From the NCBI GenBank assembly GCA_022497155.1, contig MU385712.1, positions 929,765-993,764 on the forward strand: 64,000 bases of DNA, written 5' to 3'. Origin of the DNA: Whalleya microplaca (lineage: Eukaryota > Ascomycota > Sordariomycetes > Xylariales > Xylariaceae). How positions within the stretch are numbered: the stretch's first letter is position 1; the number at the start of each line of letters is the position of its first letter. The position numbers were made by a program, and so were the translations under genes. Under the pieces are notes generated by a model. It was not told the origin of the DNA. It did no database searches and was given only the letters and a program-made list of their open reading frames with translations. This document shows positions 1 through 14,100 of the stretch, in pieces.

Positions 1-3000
1 AGATTTAAAAAACTTATATAAGCTTTATATAATTTAAACTGGCGTCGGGATATCTTTTTCGCTTAAAATAAACTAAAAATAAAGGTAGGTTTAAGTTCGG
101 GTTCTCGTTTTAATTTATTAAAGCTATCGGGTTAATTAATAACCCTATAAATTACTATTCGCTCTATTTTTATAATCTAGTTTTTTATTTCTTATTTTTC
201 GTTAATAAAATAAGGATTTTTATAAAAACGAAAAAATATAATAAAGGAACGAAAAAAGCAAAAAATCAAATAAGTCACTTAAAAGCCGCAATTAAACCTA
301 TTTTACTATTATACTATCTAAATAAATCTAATATAAACAAAAGCTATACTATTTTATTAGACCCAAACCTAGCATAATCGATTAAAAATAGCCCAAGCTC
401 TCTCTTTACCACAAATACTTACAAAATTAAACAAAAAAATAATATAAGTTTTTACTAACATAATAATTAAAAAAAAATAAAAGCTACCCTTTTTCTTAAC
501 GTTAGTAGTTATAAAGTCGCGTAAATATATAAATACCGTTAATATAAAAAACCGGAAATTATTTAAAATAATCCAAAAAAAAACTAGTCGTTAATTTAAA
601 TAACCCCTTAATCAAACTTTATAATAGTCCTAAAATAAACCTCTATCTTAACAAATCCTTCTTTAAAAGCAACAACACTTATTTAAATTATAACAGCCAT
701 AAAAATAATATCGTAATATTAACGTTTATAATAAACAAAAAAAACATTATATAAATTTAATACTCCATTTACTTTCTATCTATTTTTATTATAACTAAAA
801 AAGGCGTTTCAATTAAAAATAATTTTAAATATTTTATCGTTTCCAACTAACAAAAAATCTATTTCTAAAAAATCGATAATTTATTTAATCTCTTGCTTTA
901 AATATTACAGCCTATTTTTAGTCCAAAGTCCAGATCTGTATATCTTAATAAAAAAGCCGCGAAATTAATTAATAATATAAAAATTAACATTAGCTGCTAT
1001 AACAAACGTACCAAAATCTAAAAAAAAAAGTTACTTTTGTAAAAACGAACTAATAAATAAAGTTATTCCAGCCTTATATTCAAGGTCGGAATTAGCCGCA
1101 AACTTAATTTTAGCCTTATCCTTAAATACAGCCTCAAACTTAATATCAGCTTTCGAGATAGGCTTAAGATTCTTACGGGCTGCTTAATTAACCTTCTTAT
1201 TCTTATTCCGGTTCCTATACCTATTTTTCCTTTTCCTAAATAACTTAAGTAATTTTTTAAGCTATAACAGCTATAACGATATTTTAATATATAAAAAATA
1301 AAATTCAAAATATAAAGCTATTATAATAAGCTAATATAAAACTACAAAAAAACTTAACTAATTAATTAAAAATAATAAAAAATAAAAACAAAAAGTTAAC
1401 AAATAATTAAATAAAAGTTATTAGTAAATTAATATAAAAAAAACTTTTCCACGCTAAATTTTAATTTATAATAAATAAAAGTAAATTAAAAAATCCTTTT
1501 TATCTCTAATTAATTATTTAAATTTATAATAAGCCAGATATTAAATATAATAAAACATTTAAATCGTTATTACTAATTTTAAAAATCGGCTTACTCGATT
1601 TAGCCTTAATACACTTTCCAGGCTACTTATTATACCCTTTATCTATTTTATCTTTACACTTTATACCCTTTCTTCCTTTTAATAACTACTAACCTAACTA
1701 TTTATCCTTTATTTTCGCTTTATAATATTTACTTAATTAATTATTCGCAATCATATCGCAAAACTCGTTATTATATAAAAAGCAAAAAAAAAAAAAAAAA
1801 ACTCCTCTTATTAAGCCTTTACATAAATCGTCCATTCCCCTCTCCTCTATAAAAAGTCCTATATCTAAAAGTCAAATCCCTTATTGTAATAATATTAATC
1901 GAAAATTAAACAATCTTAAATATTTTTATTAAATTATAATAATTCGTTAAAATCTAATAAATATTTAGGAGAAAATACGTATCGGTAATTCTCCTTTTAA
2001 AACTTATAAAATAGATACTAAACTCCCGCTATTTAATCGAATTAAATCTTATTAAAATAACCCTAATTTCCGCAATCTTTCTCCTTAATTTCCTTATCCC
2101 GTTTTATTCCATTATCGCTTCCTTTCTAAAATAAATAAATCGGCTATATAAATAACTAAGAACTTTCGTTATCTCTTTTTTTCTATCGATTTATACCCTA
2201 GCGTTAAACTCCCTTCGCGTCTTAAATCTACCGTTCCTAAACAATCGAAAACTTTTAGCTCGATAGTAAAAAACATCAATTATATCCCTAATCCCTATTT
2301 TAATATTAAACCTAATCGCTTTAATTTAAAAACTAATAAAAATAAGCTATTTTAATTTTAAAAAAATAATATAAGCTGCCACTTTTTAAAAGCTAATATA
2401 ACAGATAAGTTTATCCGAATAAATCCCTTCCCTATTTAATATATATAACTTCTATTAATTAATATAAAATAATTCGATTAGTAAAAATTAAATTCTTTAA
2501 TAATCCTAAAAAAAGTCGGTATTATATTTAAAAATTTATAGCTTTAAAATTCTATCGTAAAAGTTAAATATAAAAGCCTGCCCTAAAATACATTAAATAT
2601 TTTAAAATAATAAAACACCCTTTCGATTAACAACACCCTTTTTTTATCGAGATTTATAAAGCCAACTTTATTAATAACTTAATACTTCGCTTAATCGAAA
2701 ATCGCCGTATATAATTTAAAATTTTTATTTAAAAATATAATACTTATAATAAAATCCCTTACCGGCTTTATAAAAATCGGTTCGTTAGTTTTAAAGATAA
2801 ACGCTATAATAAAATATAACTATTTTATAAATATCAATTAATAAAAGGCTAATTCGGAAGTTTATATAAAAATTATATAGTCGGTATTTAAATAAACAAA
2901 TATTTGTTCCGGAATAAAAAATATATATATTTATAAACTCGTTAATTAAAAAATCCTTTTTTTAATAGTAATATTAATTATAATAATTCTATTTTAATAA

Positions 3001-3599
3001 ATTATTTTATAAATAATACGTATCTAAGTTAAATTACTAAAAAAATCCGTCCTTTTTTACTAAAATTGTAAGCAGCTTTATTTATAGCTTATAATAATTT
3101 CTTTCGTTTAATTAATTAATTATATACTAAATTTTATAGTTATATTTTTTAATTTAAGCTTCTTTTTTTTATTACTTTTTTATATCTACTATAACCTTAT
3201 AAAACCTTATTTTTATAAAATATTAATCTATATAAAATATAAAAAAAAATAATCTAATTTATTAATACTATTTTTTTAATACTCGATTATAAATTTCTTA
3301 TTTTGTTAATAATATCCCAGATAGTCTAACTTTAATTATTCTTTTAAATATTTTATTTTTTATAATTTTCTAATTTTTATTAGGCTTAACTTTTTTAATT
3401 TAGTTATAGGTTACCGGGCCTTTTTATATATTCTTATTTTAATATAACGTATTATTGTCTGCTAATTTAAAACCTTCTTAATTATTCCCTATTTTACTAT
3501 AGCCACCTAACTAATAGTTATTATAAGATTCGCTAAATTTCCAATACCTTTTTATATTTTAAATAAATCCTTTTAGTTAATTAAAAAAAAATACTCCTT

Positions 3600-5772
3600 A
3601 TAATATTACCCCGTTTAATTCTTTAAAAAAAACCTGTTTTATTTTTATTTTTTCGTAATTTAATAAGGCCTAATCCACTTATATTTCAGCTTTTTATTTT
3701 TAGATATATCGATATCTCGTATTATATTATAAAATAAAACTAAACTGCCTTACTTTAATAATTCTAACTATTTTTTTAATAAATATCGTCGATTATTTTA
3801 TTCTACCGCTTCTTTTCGTTTCTTTATTAAAATTTATACTACTTTCGCGACATTTTCGTCCTATTATTTAAACATTTTCACCCTTTCAGTAATAAAATTT
3901 TTTTTATTATAAATATCCGACTAATTAAAAACCCGCTAAAATAATAAAACTATTTCGATCGGTATAATAAATTTTCTACTATAAACCAGTTTATATAATA
4001 TAAACCTATATTTTTATATAAACGTTCGATTAGCCTAAAATATAGCTTTAAATTTCTTAACTTATAATTTGCTAATTTTTCCCGTTATATATATAAAAAA
4101 TCTTATAATCGGTTAATAGCTTACCTTTATTTATTTTTATATCTAAAAATAATATATAAGTCCGACTTATATTTTAATACCCAGCTATATAATACCTTTA
4201 GCTACCTTTGCCTTATTTTTTAAGCCTCCATTATATTTAATTATTATAAAAATACTATAATTAATATAAATATAGTCTTAAAAAAACTTCTATATTTTAA
4301 TTACTATAATATTTTTTAATGCCTTAATTTCAGGCTACCTTAATAGCTTATTTTTTATTTCGATAATAGCCGAATATTTATTATTATTCGGGAAAAACTA
4401 AACATTAATAATCCAAATAATCAGTAATTATCCTAGCGTTAAAAAAAGTCTTTAACTTTTAAATTATCTATCCGCAAAAAGCTAGCATTTTAAGCAATAT
4501 TTAATAGCAATTTAAATCTCCTAATATATCTTTTTTTAATAATAAAACTTAACTATTTTATTATAAGTCGATTTATGTTTTTAATACGTTCTAACTTTCG
4601 AGTAATAATCTTTAATAATATGCTTTTGTTAATTAATATTATTAATAATATACCGTTAGCTATATTTCTTATAAAATCTCCGCTACAAAATTCCCTTTTA
4701 AATTACATACTTAATAGCCTTATTCCGGAAACTTACTTTTATATAATATTATCTCGTTATATTAAAACTTTTTAGTCGATTAAGTAGCTTTAAAGTATTA
4801 AAATATATTACGATCTTTTAAAAAACTTTAAACCAATTTTCTAACGGGTATAAAATAATAAATAATAAAAAGAATTCCAGTATTTCTTATATTAATTTAT
4901 TTAATCGAAATATTCTTGTTATAAAAACGTTAAATTAAATATTAATAAAATTATTAACTTCTTTCTCTTATTAATTATTTAGTTTATTAGATAGCTTTAA
5001 TAGTTTGCGTAATAAACTATCCGCTACTTAATATCGTTTCCCAAAAATATATTTTATTTCGAAATTAAATATTTTAATAAAAGCTATCCACCGGGTTAAT
5101 ACCGCGTTAAATAAGCTAAAGAATCTATTATTTAATTAAGCGATTAAAACTTTAATATTAATTTCGAGAATAAATCTCATATTATAAAGGTAATTTTATA
5201 GTCGTTAAAAAAACTTAACTATCCCGAAACATTCTTATTTTATAATATCGTAATTAAATTCTAGCTTTTTCTATATATTAGATTTAAACCTTATAAGTTA
5301 AATATATTTATTAATTTCTTATCTTAATATATACCCTTATTTAATACCTAACGCATTAATTTTAAACCAAATAATATATCTGTTTATATAATTAAAAATA
5401 ATCAAATAAGATATATTAATTAACGCTATTTTAAATCTATTTATAGCTTATTATTATTTTACTCCCTACTCCCAATTTACGTTTTTCCGGAAAAGTTTTA
5501 TTAGTAATAAAATAATTAACGCATAATATATAATTTATATATAATAATAAATTATAACTTTTAAAAATGCCCGCATTTTAAAAACATTACTATAAAATAT
5601 TTATTCCGTAATTTTAATAACCTTAATTTAATTAAGAGAATAACTATTAATATTATATAAATAGCCGATAATAACGGCAGCGTTTTTATACCAATCGCTT
5701 TTTTTTATACTAATTATAACTCCCGCTAGTTTAAAATTAAATAAGATATTATTAATATTCTTTAAATATTTA
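3600..5772 (-). mobile_element. Outer Gypsy retrotransposon, 3' part (RT end, RNase H, integrase)
   Basis: Minus-strand reading from 5,760 down to about 5,450 gives the end of reverse transcriptase and the start of RNase H: an AGVTIS-like stretch, a VIIGYLYN stretch and KNVNWEWG, all typical of a fungal Gypsy family. At about 3,770-3,640 the integrase C-terminal portion reads KLKYKWIRPY followed by ITKK. Many stops interrupt it. The RT N-terminal half is missing here but appears at 13,480-13,900, so the 7.66-kb element split this one. The far (3' LTR) end was not found. Confidence 0.75.
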
Positions 5773-5956
5773 TGATACGATTGATTAAAGGGTGTGTGAG
5801 AATAATGTGAATAAATTAAAATGATAATTATAGAAAGAGGACCCTTATAGCTATAGCCGAAAGCTGCAGCTTTTAATATAGGTGTGCGCCTTATTTAATC
5901 TATTTATCTTATCTATAAGTGGGGTTACTAGGTAACCCCGCTGCTATAGCGTGTTA
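5773..5956 (-). repeat. LTR of nested Gypsy (3' LTR in element orientation)
   Basis: This 184-bp terminal repeat starts TGATACG and ends CGTGTTA, an imperfect terminal inverted repeat in which a final CA has probably become TA. It pairs base for base with 13252-13435, differing almost only by transitions. The GC-rich core includes GGTTACTAGGTAACC, a palindrome around 5925-5939. Confidence 0.9.
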
Positions 5957-8900
5957 AAATGCCGGCTATATAAAAAATGGCTGCTGCCTTTAGCAGCGCT
6001 TATATAGGCGTTTTCCGAGATTATTCTCGTGTCCTTTTAGGTGGCTGGGGCTGTGGCTATTATGGCTATGGTAGCTTTGGAATGCCGTCATTATTATTAA
6101 ATAAGGTATAAGTGTTTATTAATTTTAGTCGCCTTTTATAGCGCTTCTAATATTCCTTAATTAATTTTAATAATTTTTATAAGTCATTTTTATTTTTTTA
6201 TTTATTTCATTCGTTACCCCAGCCTTTTTATTTAATAAGGTATTAAAAAATATCCTTTTTTTTATTAAAACGGTACTACTTAATTACCTTAATCTTATAT
6301 ATTTTATAATTATTTTTATTATTTATATTTTAATCGGTTTTAATTAGTCCTAGCGGCAGTCCTTATTTTTTAAATAGGTTTAATTTTCCGCAATTCCTAA
6401 AATGCGCTACTAAAATAACTGGATATATATTATATGTATTAAAAATATTAAAGCGGTATATAAGCTTTCCGACATATTCGAGAACTTTTTATGGCTTTAT
6501 TTTTTATTAGGAGTATTTTTTAAATAGCTTTTTAAATAAATAATACCCGTTATAAAGTTTTAAAAAAATTTTATCGCCGATATTAAACTTAATTATATAA
6601 TATTTCTAATTATATATTTGCTTAATTTTAGCTGCTATAAAGTTTATAGCTAGCTCGGTATTTTACTGTAAGTATTATTGTAAGGCTTTTACGTTATTAA
6701 AAGTTATATTAACTCCTGTATTAATTACGATATCCCGTAGTCCGGATAACTTAAAGCCGAATAATTACTTATAAGGTATTGATCGAATCGCCTTTAAATA
6801 AGTATTATTTAGATTTTATTATAAAAATAGAAATAACTTAAGCTAATTACTTTCCGGATATATAAAGTAGTGGTATTTAATATTAATTTTAATTATTTAT
6901 ACCTTCCGTTCGGAAAGCCTGTCTTTTTATAAGTAATATATTATGGTTATAAGTAATTTTATTCCTAGGGCTTTTTAAATTCCTTTTTAGAAATTAGATA
7001 TGAATTTTTTGTCTCGGTCCGATATAATCCTTTTAAAAATCCCCCAATCGGATAAAAACAGTTGTTATATTAGGATATTAGCCTAATTTTTGGCTGTATA
7101 TTTAGTATTGCCTAATATTAGTATAGTTTTTTTCGAAATTACGTAAGAGACTAGTATAATATAATCGAAATAATCTTTATTACGTCCTTATAATTTTTAT
7201 AGTAAGTTATCGGCTTTTACTTTAAGAAGTTTTATAATAAAATCGATTATAATTGTTTGCATTAGTAATAGATTTTTAGGGCAAATTAGCTAGTAATTCC
7301 CTAGTGGCTTTTTATAATCGGTCTAATAAAGCTTATATTTCGGGTAATATTCGACGTACTTTTTAATAAGGTATATTTTTTGCGTAATTATAAATCCTTT
7401 TAGGTTTTATAATATACGCCTTTCTTTAAAATAATATTTATTGTTATAAGCTGTAGCTAAAATTTCCCTAACTAATGCGTATAAGATATATAACCGCCGA
7501 TTTCCCGATCGATTAATATTATATAATAGTTTATTATTAATATCGAAAGGATAGCTTGCCTTAGTCCCTTTGCGAATATCGGCGATAATTTGGGAATACT
7601 TCGTGTTTTTGTTATAAACGTCGCGGAATTTTTTTTTAGTTCTAAGATTTATAACTGTTTCGGTAATTTCTGTTACGTTTTAGATTTTATTAAGGATTAG
7701 CGGTTCTTCCGTCCGCTTAAGCTTTTTTTCGTTATCTTTTTTATCTTAAATAGTACGTAATTTGTTAAGAGTATCAAGTATAAAATTTAGTTTTCCTGCT
7801 AAATAATATATTTGGAATTTATATTATAATAAGTAAATAGAAGAGTTAATAAGCTGTCTGTTGGCTTATTTTAATAAGAAGGTATTAAATGTAGTTTAAT
7901 TTATAATCCCTTTTGTAGCTAAGTAATTTATTAATATTATAACGGGCTTATTAAATAATTAAATAATTATGCGGAGTTTTTTTATGGCTTAAATTAGGCA
8001 AGCTATTTTTAATTTTAATAAGCCGTATTTTATTTCTGCATTAAATAAATAGCGGCTAAAGTATATAATTAGTATAATTTGCGTTAATAATATAGGCGTA
8101 TTAAGGCGTTATTTATACCCGTCTTTTAGTTAAAATATTATAACCTTAAATTCTCGCTTAATTAACCTATTTACTTGGAAAAAAAAGGGTTTATTTAGGT
8201 TATAATAATAAATTGCCGTTTTTTTATAAATAAAATCCTATATAACTTTAAAAAACTTAAGCTCCGCTTTAGTTAGTTCGTAAAATGTCGATTTATAGTA
8301 TATTTATTTTTTGCCGGGATTATTATTGTTTATTTTTCCTGCCTTACGTCCTTTTGTTAATAGTACGGTTTTTCGTTTTTATAAAAGGTTAGCTAATTGT
8401 GCGAAATATAGGAGGAAAGGCTTTAAAAATTTACTAGCTTTAAAATACTATTTAAGAGCTTTTAATTATTAGGGGAATGCGATATTCCGGAAGGCTACCA
8501 GTTGTTCCGTTATAGTAGCTATACTAAAGGTATTTATTTTAAATCCGAGCAGTTCTATAAAAGGATATCCGATAAATAACTTTTTTAGGGACATTAAAAC
8601 TTTTTTTTAGGTAAAGAATTAAAAAATGCGGTTTAAATAAACTAAATAGCTTTTAGTATTATTAGAAAAAATAATAATATCGTTTATAAATATTCGGCAG
8701 AAATTTAAGTATAGGTGTAATAACTTATTTATATACCTTTAAATATATGCCGGGGAATTCCGAAATCCTATTAGGGCTATTATAAATCGCTTAAGGCCCC
8801 TATAGCTAATTATAGTAAACTTATCCTAGAAGTTTTTATAGATTTTAAATTAATAAAAAAATGATATAATATCGATAACTGTAATGTAGTGTTTTTTTAT

Positions 8901-11900
8901 AAAAATACAATTATTTCGGACTATAAAAGTAAGGGGTAATTGTTGGGAATAACTAGCTTATTTAAACTATATAAATTAATAACTATTTTTTCTTTTAATA
9001 TTCCTCCTAATATACGCTATATTATAAAAAGCGGATGCGTAAATGGAATAAAGTTTTCCACTTATTTTATCCGATTTTAAGTATGTAACTTATTATATAT
9101 ATTATTAACTATCTTTTAGTCTTTTTTAAAAAGGGGGTATTTGCGCGCGTTTAATCGCTAATTTTGCTATTTTTTTATAAGTAAAATTTTTATTTACTAG
9201 TTTTCGGGAATATTAATTATTTTTTAATTAGTTTATAATTTCGGGTATTTATTAATAAGATTGTAAAGCTTATTTGCGTATGTAGCGTTTTTTGCGTAAA
9301 TATATATTTTTTTTAAAGTTAACTTTTCTAGAAGGTCGGGTAATTTTTTAATTCCCGATATCGTATAAATATTAGGTATGCGGGGTTTTTTAAAGTTGTC
9401 GCTATATAGGTTTTCCGATAGTGACTTTGTTAATTATATAATGCTATAAACCGCATCCGATACCGGAATATTATTAATAAAAGTTTGGGTATTATTCGAA
9501 AGGTTTAAGCATTTATGCTTTGTTATATTAATGGGTGGATTTGTGCTAAGGTTGTCGGAGATTACGAATAATATATTAAGGTTTATGTTAAATTCCGTAT
9601 TTAGTGGTATTACTATCGATATATCTGGTATTTCGATATATTTAAGATTTTATTATATGGCGTATATAAAGATGTCTGGAATTATAATATAAGTGGGTAC
9701 ACTATTTCTTAAAAATGGGTTTATAAGGTCGCTAATAACTTGCGTATAGTTTATAGTGTTTAGTTCGGGCGCTATAATTATTATTACCGTATTTACTACC
9801 GGGTTTAATATTAGGGAAATATTTGTTAGGGAGATAATAAATACTGTAAAACCTGCCGCTATTATTAAAGTTTTAAGTTTTTTTTTTATATATTAACGAA
9901 GTAGCCGCTATTAATTGTTTTTTTTATTAAATTTATTTTTATGTTTTTAGGAATAGTTACTTGCTTGTTTAATTTATTTCGAGTTGCGATTATTTGTGGT
10001 GTTTTAATATCGATAATTGTATTTATAGCTATGATATAGTATAATATAAAAGAAAAGTTACGATTATTCGGTAATGGTTTGTAGTTTATTTAAATATATA
10101 CAGACTTTTTTAGTTAAAGCGTAACTTTTTTTATATTTGTAATTTTTTTTTTATATAGCTAACTATATATAATATACTTAAAATCTACCGCAAATCCGTT
10201 AAATATATTAAATATGATTACTAAATTTTTATAGCTAATATTAGCTTTATATAGGTTAAGTATATTATTTCCGATTAGGATATTAGATTAAAATTTATTG
10301 TTTATAATTTATTTTTCTTTTATAAATTGTGTAAAGGTTAGTCGGCTTTTAGTATTATATTTTATAAGGTAGAATAAAAAGCGTGTTTATTTAAATAACT
10401 CGACTAGTTTTTTCCCGATTTTTTTTAGTATTTTAAAGAACGGTATAATAAAATATTTAAGAGTTTTTAAGTATTTTTTTTAATTATTGTTTGTTTTATT
10501 TTTGGGTTAATATATATTATTATAATTAAGTTATTTAGTCGTGTTTATGTTTTAATGCGAAAGTAAGTGTGACTAAATTTTAGATGAGTATTAAGAGGGT
10601 TTACGGGGGGAGTTATTTTAATAATGGGTTTATTATTTATTTTTTCCGCTAGTAATTTCCGCGCGGTTTTTTTTAAGGCAGTTTTAAAGGGTTTAGTAAT
10701 GGCTGAATTTGTCCGGCTTTAGCGTTGTCGCACGTTTTTAAATAACGAAATAACTTGTTCCGAGACGTGAGAATTTAATAATAGTATTTATATATTTGTC
10801 GGACCGGATTTAATAGGGATAATGTTTAAATGATTTTTTTAGCTTTATTTAATAAATATATTTTCGCGTGTTTTTTAAGGAGTTATAGCGTATTAAATAT
10901 TATATTATAATGTTTATAAGTTTTTAACGTATTAAGTACTAAAAAAGCTCGTTTATAATTTAATATTATATTTAATTCGCTGTTATTTAATGAAGCGTTT
11001 GATTTTTTTACGTTTGTGTTATTAGTAAAATATATTTTATTATGTTTTTAGTTATAATTATAACAATTATTTTCCCGGTTAGTATTGCGGGATTAATTAT
11101 TACGTTAGTTAGAATTTCGGTAATTAGGTTTATATATATTAAGGTATTCTTTAGGCGCTTTATTATTATAGCGCCTATTGCCGCGTGTGTTACCCTGACG
11201 ATCGCGCGTATTATTGTTGCGTTTATCCCTGTCGCGTTTATCGCGGTTGTCTTAATTATCCCGATTACGGTTATCTCGATTATCCCGATTATAGTCCCGG
11301 CGTTCCCGAATATCCGATCGGTATTTATTATCGGTACGTCGGTTATTATTATCCCGATAGCGTTACTTTCTTTCGCGAATACGGTTGCGTTATTGATTTT
11401 TTAACTAATAACGATTGTAATTACTATTTTATTATAAGGTTTTAAGGTAATTTTATTAGGGATAATTATTTAATATTAATAAAGATAGTATATGTAATTT
11501 AGTAATATATAAATAAATAATGGCGGCTAGATTAATTAGTAATAACTTAGACTTTTTTATTATTTATATATATATAATAAGTGTTTCGTTTTTTTATAAT
11601 ACGCGAAGAAATTCTTTAATATTAAAAAATATTTATAACTATATTTATATTATTATTTTATATTAATTGCGATTATTTTTAACTAGTGTACTTATGGCTT
11701 ATATATATCGTAATTTCTTTTAAATATATTATATTAATATAGATTTATTTCGTGTAATATTTTTAAGAATTAAGTTGGAGTTTATAAAATGTTTTATAGC
11801 AATTATAAGTTTTAGTATAAATCTTTCCGTTAAAGCTTTAATTATAGTTTTTAATCTTAATATATATAAATTTTTATATCGCTACTATATTAGTTTATTG

Positions 11901-13251
11901 TTTTATTATAAGATTGCTATTTTATTTAATAAGGTTTGCTATAAAGACTATATTTACTTTTTATTATTTTATTTTATATTATTGTCTTTTAAAAATATAT
12001 TAATTCGTTTTTAAAAGTTAAAGACGTTAGTAAATATAAGAATGTAATTATTAATTACTATTTCGATATTATTCGGGTTATTATAATACAAATTAAACTG
12101 TTTAATGTTTTCTCGCTTAAGCTTAAGGGAGTTATACTTAAATTTTTATATCTGGTTATTTAAATCTTTAGGTGAGGTAAGGCTGCTAAACTATCCTTAT
12201 CTTAAACTTAAACCTAAGCCTAAGCCTAAGCCTAAGAAACCTAATAATGTATATGCTCGCTAGTTTAAAGCTATATTTAGTAGTACTCCCGACAAGATTC
12301 CCTTTTATATACGCTAGAAATCGATAAACCTGTTTAATTTAAACGTTATCGAAATAATTTTATCGACGTTATTTTCGATATTAGCTAAGTGTTTATTAAT
12401 TTCCGTAAATTGTTAGTTATTATTAGTAAGTTTTATATTTAAAAACTTAATTATTTCGGTATTATTACCGAACTTTTTCGGTTGTATTAGTTAAGGAGGT
12501 ACGCTAAAGATATATAAATTTTTATATTAATCGGGCGGATTTTTTTTTTTATCGTTAGGGTCGGGTATTTCGTATAGCTGTTCCGATATCGATATATCGG
12601 CGCTAATATAGCGATTACATAAATATATTATTAATTTATAGCAGAAATAATATACCTTATATAACCAAATATAAATAAAAAAACGAAATAAAAAAGGCGT
12701 AAATAAATTAACGGTAAAAGTTATATAAAAGTTTTTATATACCTAAATTCGGCAGGTTTTTTTAAATAGTAAAGCTATTATACGTACTTAAGTTCGGTAT
12801 AGTTTAAACTTTTTTAATATTTATATATAAAAAGTTATATATTTAAATTTTATAACTGCTTATATTAGGATCCGGGAATATAAATATAACTTAAGTCTTA
12901 ACTTTACTTAAGTTTAGACCTATTATTTAACGTTATAAATAAAAGTAATAAACTTGCTTAAAAGCTTATACGCGCTTGCGGTCGGCATATTAATATAAGT
13001 AAAAAAAAGGTAATAAAAAAATGTCGTGCGAAAAAAGTTGCGTAAATTATTTACTTAAGTTCGGTAATTTTAACGCGTTTTTACTGTTGTTTACTTAAGT
13101 TTGATAACAAAAAATTTTTCTTATAGAAATTAAGTAAATAATTCCGCAAATGGTGGTTTTTTATAGCAATTAAGTGAATGATTCCGTAGGTAATAGTTAG
13201 TTTTAGTTTGGTTTAGTTTTTATAATAAAAGGCAAAGCAGGTGTTACTATT

Positions 13252-13435
13252 TAATATAATTAATTAAAAGGTATATAAAAATAATATAAATAAATTAAGA
13301 TAATAATTATAAAAAAAGGACCCTTACAGCTATAGCTAAAGGCTGTAGTTTTTAATATAAGTGTGCGCTTTATTTAATTTATTTATTTTATTTACAAGTG
13401 GGGTCACTAGGTAACCCCGCTGCTATAACGTGTTA
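13252..13435 (-). repeat. LTR of nested Gypsy (5' LTR in element orientation)
   Basis: This is the partner of the 5773-5956 repeat: same length, collinear, differing mainly by G-to-A and C-to-T changes (more decayed). ATTTA follows immediately and matches the ATTTA in front of the other LTR, which fixes both element ends. Confidence 0.9.
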
Positions 13436-14100
13436 ATTTATAAATAAATTATTTTATTTCTAATACGATTTTTTAATTATTATATTTCGTTTTTAGCCCT
13501 TTAATACTAACATTATTAAAAAATAGCTCGCATTTATCGGGTATAAAATCGAATAAAATCCGGGTAATAATATATAAAAATTATACTACCGAATTAGTCT
13601 TTTTTTATAATAAAATCGTTATCCGGAAAAGCCCGATCGGTATCGAAAATATAATATAATTTCTATTAAATATAAATAATAATACTTAATTATATTTTAA
13701 AAAAAAATCTACTACAAAAATTATTGCCTATATAATAAATTCTTTTATAAATTTATTACAATTATTCGAAAGAAAAGCGTCTTATATTTATATAGCGTTT
13801 AGTTTTATAGCCGAATTAATTAACCGAAAGCTTTTATTCTTTTTTTTAACCATAAATTAGACGTTATAATATAAAATATAAAATTCTTTTAATATTTTAT
13901 TTTTAAGCCGACTTTATAAAACATCTAAAACCTGTATTTTTAATAGCGCTAGAATAGGAATTAATTTGGCTTACTATATATTATATAATATTATTTTAAT
14001 CTTATATAAAAAAGATATTTTTTCCCTAATTCGGCCGATTTTTATAAAGTCCTAAACTAATGCTATTTTTTATCGATAAAAAATCTCGATTAATATTACT
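13436..14100 (-). mobile_element. Outer Gypsy retrotransposon, RT catalytic half
   Basis: Minus-strand translation of about 13,900-13,480 gives a decayed RT palm domain ending in a line like IPDKCELFFNN followed by a VSIKG-like stretch. Related fungal Gypsy RTs have IPDKC..FLDDIGVKG here, so the catalytic DD has become NN by G-to-A change. The thumb/RNase H continuation is found across the nested insertion at 5,772-5,450. Gag and protease of this element should lie above 14,100 on the minus strand; the sequence there is too mutated for me to read, and no 5' LTR was found. Confidence 0.75.

Larger units (their letters stand above)
5773..13435 (-). mobile_element. Nested Gypsy-type LTR retrotransposon, RIP-inactivated
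   Basis: The 7,663-bp element is bounded by two 184-bp direct repeats that align without gaps. It is flanked by a perfect 5-bp duplication ATTTA (5768-5772 and 13436-13440). Coding traces run on the minus strand. A low-complexity Arg/Asp/Asn-rich Gag tail lies at about 11,180-11,400. The reverse transcriptase active site at about 8,667-8,690 reads FINDIIIF, where FIDDIIIF is expected. It is followed by remnants of SPKKSFIGYP-like and AFRNIAFP-like Gypsy motifs (8,600-8,300), then an integrase trace around 7,330-7,100. Domain order RT then integrase, with a 5-bp duplication, fits Gypsy/Ty3. All frames are broken, so it is not autonomous. Confidence 0.9.

Noticed and set aside
1063..1308. 81-codon minus-strand frame in the AT-rich block
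   Set aside because: Leu/Arg/Ile repeats from low-complexity RIP DNA, with no motif.
11042..11445. Plus-strand open frames of 120 and 86 codons
   Set aside because: They are the opposite strand of the Arg/Asp/Asn-rich Gag repeat of the nested Gypsy; the plus-strand reading is a low-complexity Ile/Val or Tyr/Pro artefact.
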